25,441 nt of DNA, taken from positions 1-25,441 of the IMG/VR virus record IMGVR_UViG_3300017772_000110; one strand, 5' to 3'. The position numbers were made by a program, and so were the translations under genes. Position 1 is the first letter of the stretch; every line of letters starts with the position of its first letter. The DNA comes from a virus. The notes under the pieces are model-generated. The model was not told the origin of the DNA. It searched no databases and was given only the letters and a program-made list of their open reading frames with translations. Of this stretch, positions 24,301 to 25,441 are shown one piece after another.

Positions 24301-25441
24301 AGTTGGAGAAGCCACAAGACCTGGAGGTAAAAGATTCCATAATGAACACAATAAAGACTTATTTATATATAATACAGAATTTGTTAATTTGCTTTTAAAA
24401 TCTAAAAATGAAATTGGAAGTGAAAAGTTTATAAAAGAATTAAAAAATATTACTAATAGTGTTTCGCAATCTTTAACTTCTGATGCTGACAGAGCAGTAA
24501 AGGATGATCCTAAATACGGGGGAACTGGTGGTTCAATAGATCCTATAGTTAATGATGTATTATTAACTTCTACCTTAAACCCAGGTCAAGGCTCAAGAAC
24601 TTTATCTTTACGTGATTTCCAAATTGATAAGGTAACTACAGTTGCTGATTTACTATTAAAAGAATACGGTAAGAAAGAAGCTGAAAATATTCTTACAAAA
24701 TTTCCACCAAGTAAAGCAAAAGTAGAAGTAGAACAACAAATAGAATATCCTAGAACAAAAGTAGTTAAAAATAACGTGGAAGTTCTTAAAGAAGCTTCTA
24801 TGTCTAGTAAAGACTTAAATCAGACCCAGGTTATAAATACATTAAAAACTAGAGACAAAGCTATATCTAATGCTAGAATTAGAAACAAGACAGTGAAAAA
24901 AGCTAGAGTATTTGACTTTGATGATACAGTTGCTAGAACAAATAGTAAAGTTTTTGCTGAAAAAAATGGTGAAAGAAAAGTTTTAACAGCTGAAGAATTT
25001 GCTAAGCAAGGTAAAGAGTTAGTTGATGCTGGTTGGAAAATGGATTTTTCCGACTTCAATAGAGTTGTTGAAGGTGAAAAAGGACCTTTGTTTGAACTGA
25101 TGAAAAAGATGAAAGAATCATCAGGCGATAGAGACATGTTTATATTAACTGCTAGAGCTCCTGAATCTGCTCCAGCTATTAAAGAGTTTTTAGATGCTAT
25201 GGGTATTGAAATACCTTTAGAAAACATAACTGGATTAGGTAATTCTACAGGCGAAGCTAAAGCTGATTGGCTAGTTGACAAAGCAGCTGAAGGTTATAAT
25301 GATTTCTTTTTTGCAGATGATGCACCACAAAATGTTAAAGCAGTTCAAGAAGGCATGTCTCGTCTTGATGTTAAATCTAAAACTCAATTAGTTAAAGCTT
25401 CTAAAGATTTAAAAATAGACTCTGAAAGAGATAAGAAAAAA
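18398..25441 (+). CDS. Giant multidomain polyvalent virion protein (3'-partial)
   Basis: One frame runs from ATG 18398 to the right edge with no stop codon (read through by hand, 2348 codons), so the true protein is longer. Order of visible parts: acidic leader (residues 1-55); helical, coiled-coil-prone region (about 300-480); Gly/Ala-rich apolar region (about 718-830) with GIGSFIPEMPLLMGGG; zincin-like HELTH (1049-1053) with a candidate third ligand in AEEYLS (Glu 1114/1115); a segment resembling sigma-70 region 2 (about 1312-1360, WDPSEGGGSFGKYI); long Lys/Glu-rich stretches; and a HAD-type domain (about 2170-2325) with DFDDT (2173-2177), LTAR, a Lys after GEA and FFADDAP. Such mixtures are typical of phage polyvalent proteins, thought to be packaged and injected. 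The start is 9 bases after the previous stop. The role is inferred. Confidence 0.85.
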   Translation, partial: MIEEVLSENTPTEEIVEKVDVNSEEKTEEDIVEKEPVKYKYKGSYFLLDGTKERPGIKQAADVDGLSIDEYLKRHKDIYKINPIEYTDTKISFEDFKLKSEEKIVPELNSLYPGFVFKQVEPGSDSFTVVNKETGTNETIKLGTIYNTKSRRSSGDVSIPTGEEGNLIDKDALNESKKAYNSFINFINDNPESSKESSLIYEATGETGLDGAESIKIGEYFGIKPKKGSKPEGVFEGPSFKNTNKNQAVDLIEELNVLQKEAFRNPWKYGIGREDTPGKEKFTLTEESHKLIKEKLIDELRTNTEIGIYESSFNNLYNNLKDKNKTLIEQQYDADRALNLSDIEIDKELKKNTIESFNSKLTTQQLKNQELSIEQGEISSDINILNNKITQAENKPLTPEFNKEAKYNEVEALKAQLFNKQATYKILQTQRVENATTTVRKRGLLGVEDFGAQEIKTTSGELVKNFFNDRGFSEASMKKLADIADNAEVSVKSSIESIKETNPLLTQREAIGEIFNKEIINLQTLRKEGSESKIKLKISQESKNIELFPGFNTYKKLRENGYFPDKNGEVEISLLKLREIGVDSRNFEGFIDEALDMASKQDIEAIKIYNEEYDEVEALSNAYWSMYAGNVDISAIEKDGFLKTLATYTFVSTLEKAGYNDKEAKDIVYSKGMSPQDRIAAINSAILTSAYQVKSLSGVEIELTPEQKEAVKVSVSNQVAQGIGSFIPEMPLLMGGGQALNALGWKKYYNGLKGIKKFVMGAVVEDVQMQIALDADIGTGASFYGIGALGRTTIKWGEKFRAAQPVFQKVIAAGPLGAVSSETAGFVDAIAKSVIGEKNFSTSMKELYGDLDAVEERILVNTGTFSGFGMMGLKGNDVISTNRKIKLRDKLNKRIEDVRRGPTRIVNEKELPGVLRDLKDLSPKEKQKVENLTSGVSELQNLINYEIAYKELTPPSSFKFESTDPEVIKEYNKEVEVFKSNLTKRYVDPWVKGIQKFSPDFKGVNLVVGRGDRFRKNNFRNKKSTAEFDPNTNTITIDMDLYTAGKEIHELTHLASREYFKKHPAALENLANDLGAKFKDYKFGEFNGKELEQRIVDKYKININTPEGKKLLAEEYLSFMGEYLGNPEAYYTNPALASSLLNEVKLEIKDILIQNGIKSPVPKTAKDVVQLIGQIGIKGARGQKGAETLVSELLGWIPKENAKETEVDIDNLSIVEANKKADKANEDYKFSEAKKSMASFDLSRKTTDEIVAENEKIEKGIFERAIDNPGKSLKELVTNEDRFNLYMNNQAKKYDLVKSYERRTGMDLKEKYGEVSYEGIVDYLDKQLYEYTGRWDPSEGGGSFGKYINQPRGFSSQLINAFEKGGKIMVKNSEGKLEFVPDRLGGEAGELAMVNLTEPTSSSLKQSGILGDVEAGLIDNKGEIVPTRLYKNVEKSSKELENAITELDLTKEGIESYKTTLDKSNIAAEFGVGEKKINNEDGSFKGKTSTRLSGKEVTSAQEYIKKNAKTLYDILPKNITDKGASEKIRGTSTGIQPNLLNAFYEQKGRINNKQGNVEQTKLPFDEAKFLEYFGIKDGVFETLKDNGKIDQRIKSIIHQQGKAITNYEIRRVKELTANQIEDLKSGKSENLASMSLNDVDFLEEVVEKLNSGEKLTPKDIKALAAERNASDFITKLSLTTTDEQKKAVVSHLQEFVVDPKIKIEREKQARREDMTLEEIEKEEELNISRWSKALPGLRKLSGFKDLQPITPGTRSKNVTSAENRDRTIKSFNKILKKFPALLENDNFSKYVRNTFGEGSLKTFGLKKYKGKKGDAEYFSIAEFKDVFGKVKSKGERLDFMDDVFMVNYSETGFKKKWEKEIEAAKVRFPLWESSQGEQYKSYLTSFGRDALSNPKLVDANGKLLPDAYERTMDANREAIKYTYEKLSEAYKESPTKETLEDIITFLQIQTGQATGIIKGLAPMEYLSLVGEATRPGGKRFHNEHNKDLFIYNTEFVNLLLKSKNEIGSEKFIKELKNITNSVSQSLTSDADRAVKDDPKYGGTGGSIDPIVNDVLLTSTLNPGQGSRTLSLRDFQIDKVTTVADLLLKEYGKKEAENILTKFPPSKAKVEVEQQIEYPRTKVVKNNVEVLKEASMSSKDLNQTQVINTLKTRDKAISNARIRNKTVKKARVFDFDDTVARTNSKVFAEKNGERKVLTAEEFAKQGKELVDAGWKMDFSDFNRVVEGEKGPLFELMKKMKESSGDRDMFILTARAPESAPAIKEFLDAMGIEIPLENITGLGNSTGEAKADWLVDKAAEGYNDFFFADDAPQNVKAVQEGMSRLDVKSKTQLVKASKDLKIDSERDKKK

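Noticed and set aside
24905-24940. DFDDT read as the metal-binding motif of a phage RNA polymerase
   Set aside because: crAss-like RNA polymerases use a different Asp-rich pattern, and the downstream LTAR, Lys and ADDAP motifs identify a HAD domain instead.
24820-25281. A minus-strand open frame of 153 codons near the right end
   Set aside because: The plus strand here encodes the HAD motifs in order, so the antisense frame is a shadow.
1-25441. Prophage or mobile-element features (integrase, att sites, transposase), tRNA genes and CRISPR arrays
   Set aside because: None was seen by reading both strands; the window holds only virion-type genes on one strand.

Overview
The window looks like the structural (virion) half of a tailed-phage genome of the crAss-like podovirus type, or of a closely related group of uncultured marine phages. 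The likely host is a member of Bacteroidota, probably a flavobacterium. Four things support this. The DNA is AT-rich. All thirteen genes are on the + strand and packed with 2-63 base gaps. Starts are preceded by A/T-rich tracts and not by Shine-Dalgarno sequences, as is usual in Bacteroidota. The order terminase, ~800-aa portal, scaffold, ~490-aa capsid protein, ring-type proteins, long 'muzzle'-type tail protein and internal proteins matches that phage group. Family assignments come from remembered family motifs and gene order; no database search was run.

Layout. 1-2075: large terminase, cut by the left edge. 2080-4500: portal with a long Gln-rich coiled-coil tail. 4526-5698: probable scaffold. 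5721-7184: major capsid protein. 7217-7633: small capsid-associated candidate, followed by a strong intrinsic terminator. 7697-8494: conserved protein of unknown role, followed by a second terminator. 8554-9303 and 9310-10434: ring/adaptor-type tail proteins. 10437-14036 and 14046-15734: two adjacent tail proteins that together resemble the crAss-like 'muzzle/stabilization' protein. 15745-16440 and 16463-18388: two probable internal (cargo/ejected) proteins. 18398 to the right edge: one uninterrupted reading frame of at least 2348 codons, still open at the end of the window.

How the genes fit together. The first half makes and fills the capsid: scaffold and capsid protein assemble on the portal, and terminase packages DNA. 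The middle builds a short tail. The last 9.7 kb seems to encode proteins carried inside the particle and probably injected with the DNA. The giant last protein is the most interesting item. It carries a Gly/Ala-rich apolar stretch, an HELTH zinc-protease-like motif, a short segment resembling sigma-70 region 2, and a complete set of HAD-family motifs, joined by long lysine/glutamate-rich helical stretches. It fits the idea of a phage 'polyvalent protein' delivered into the host at infection.

No RNA genes, CRISPR arrays, insertion sequences, integrase or attachment sites were seen, and no stretch over 300 bases lacks a gene.
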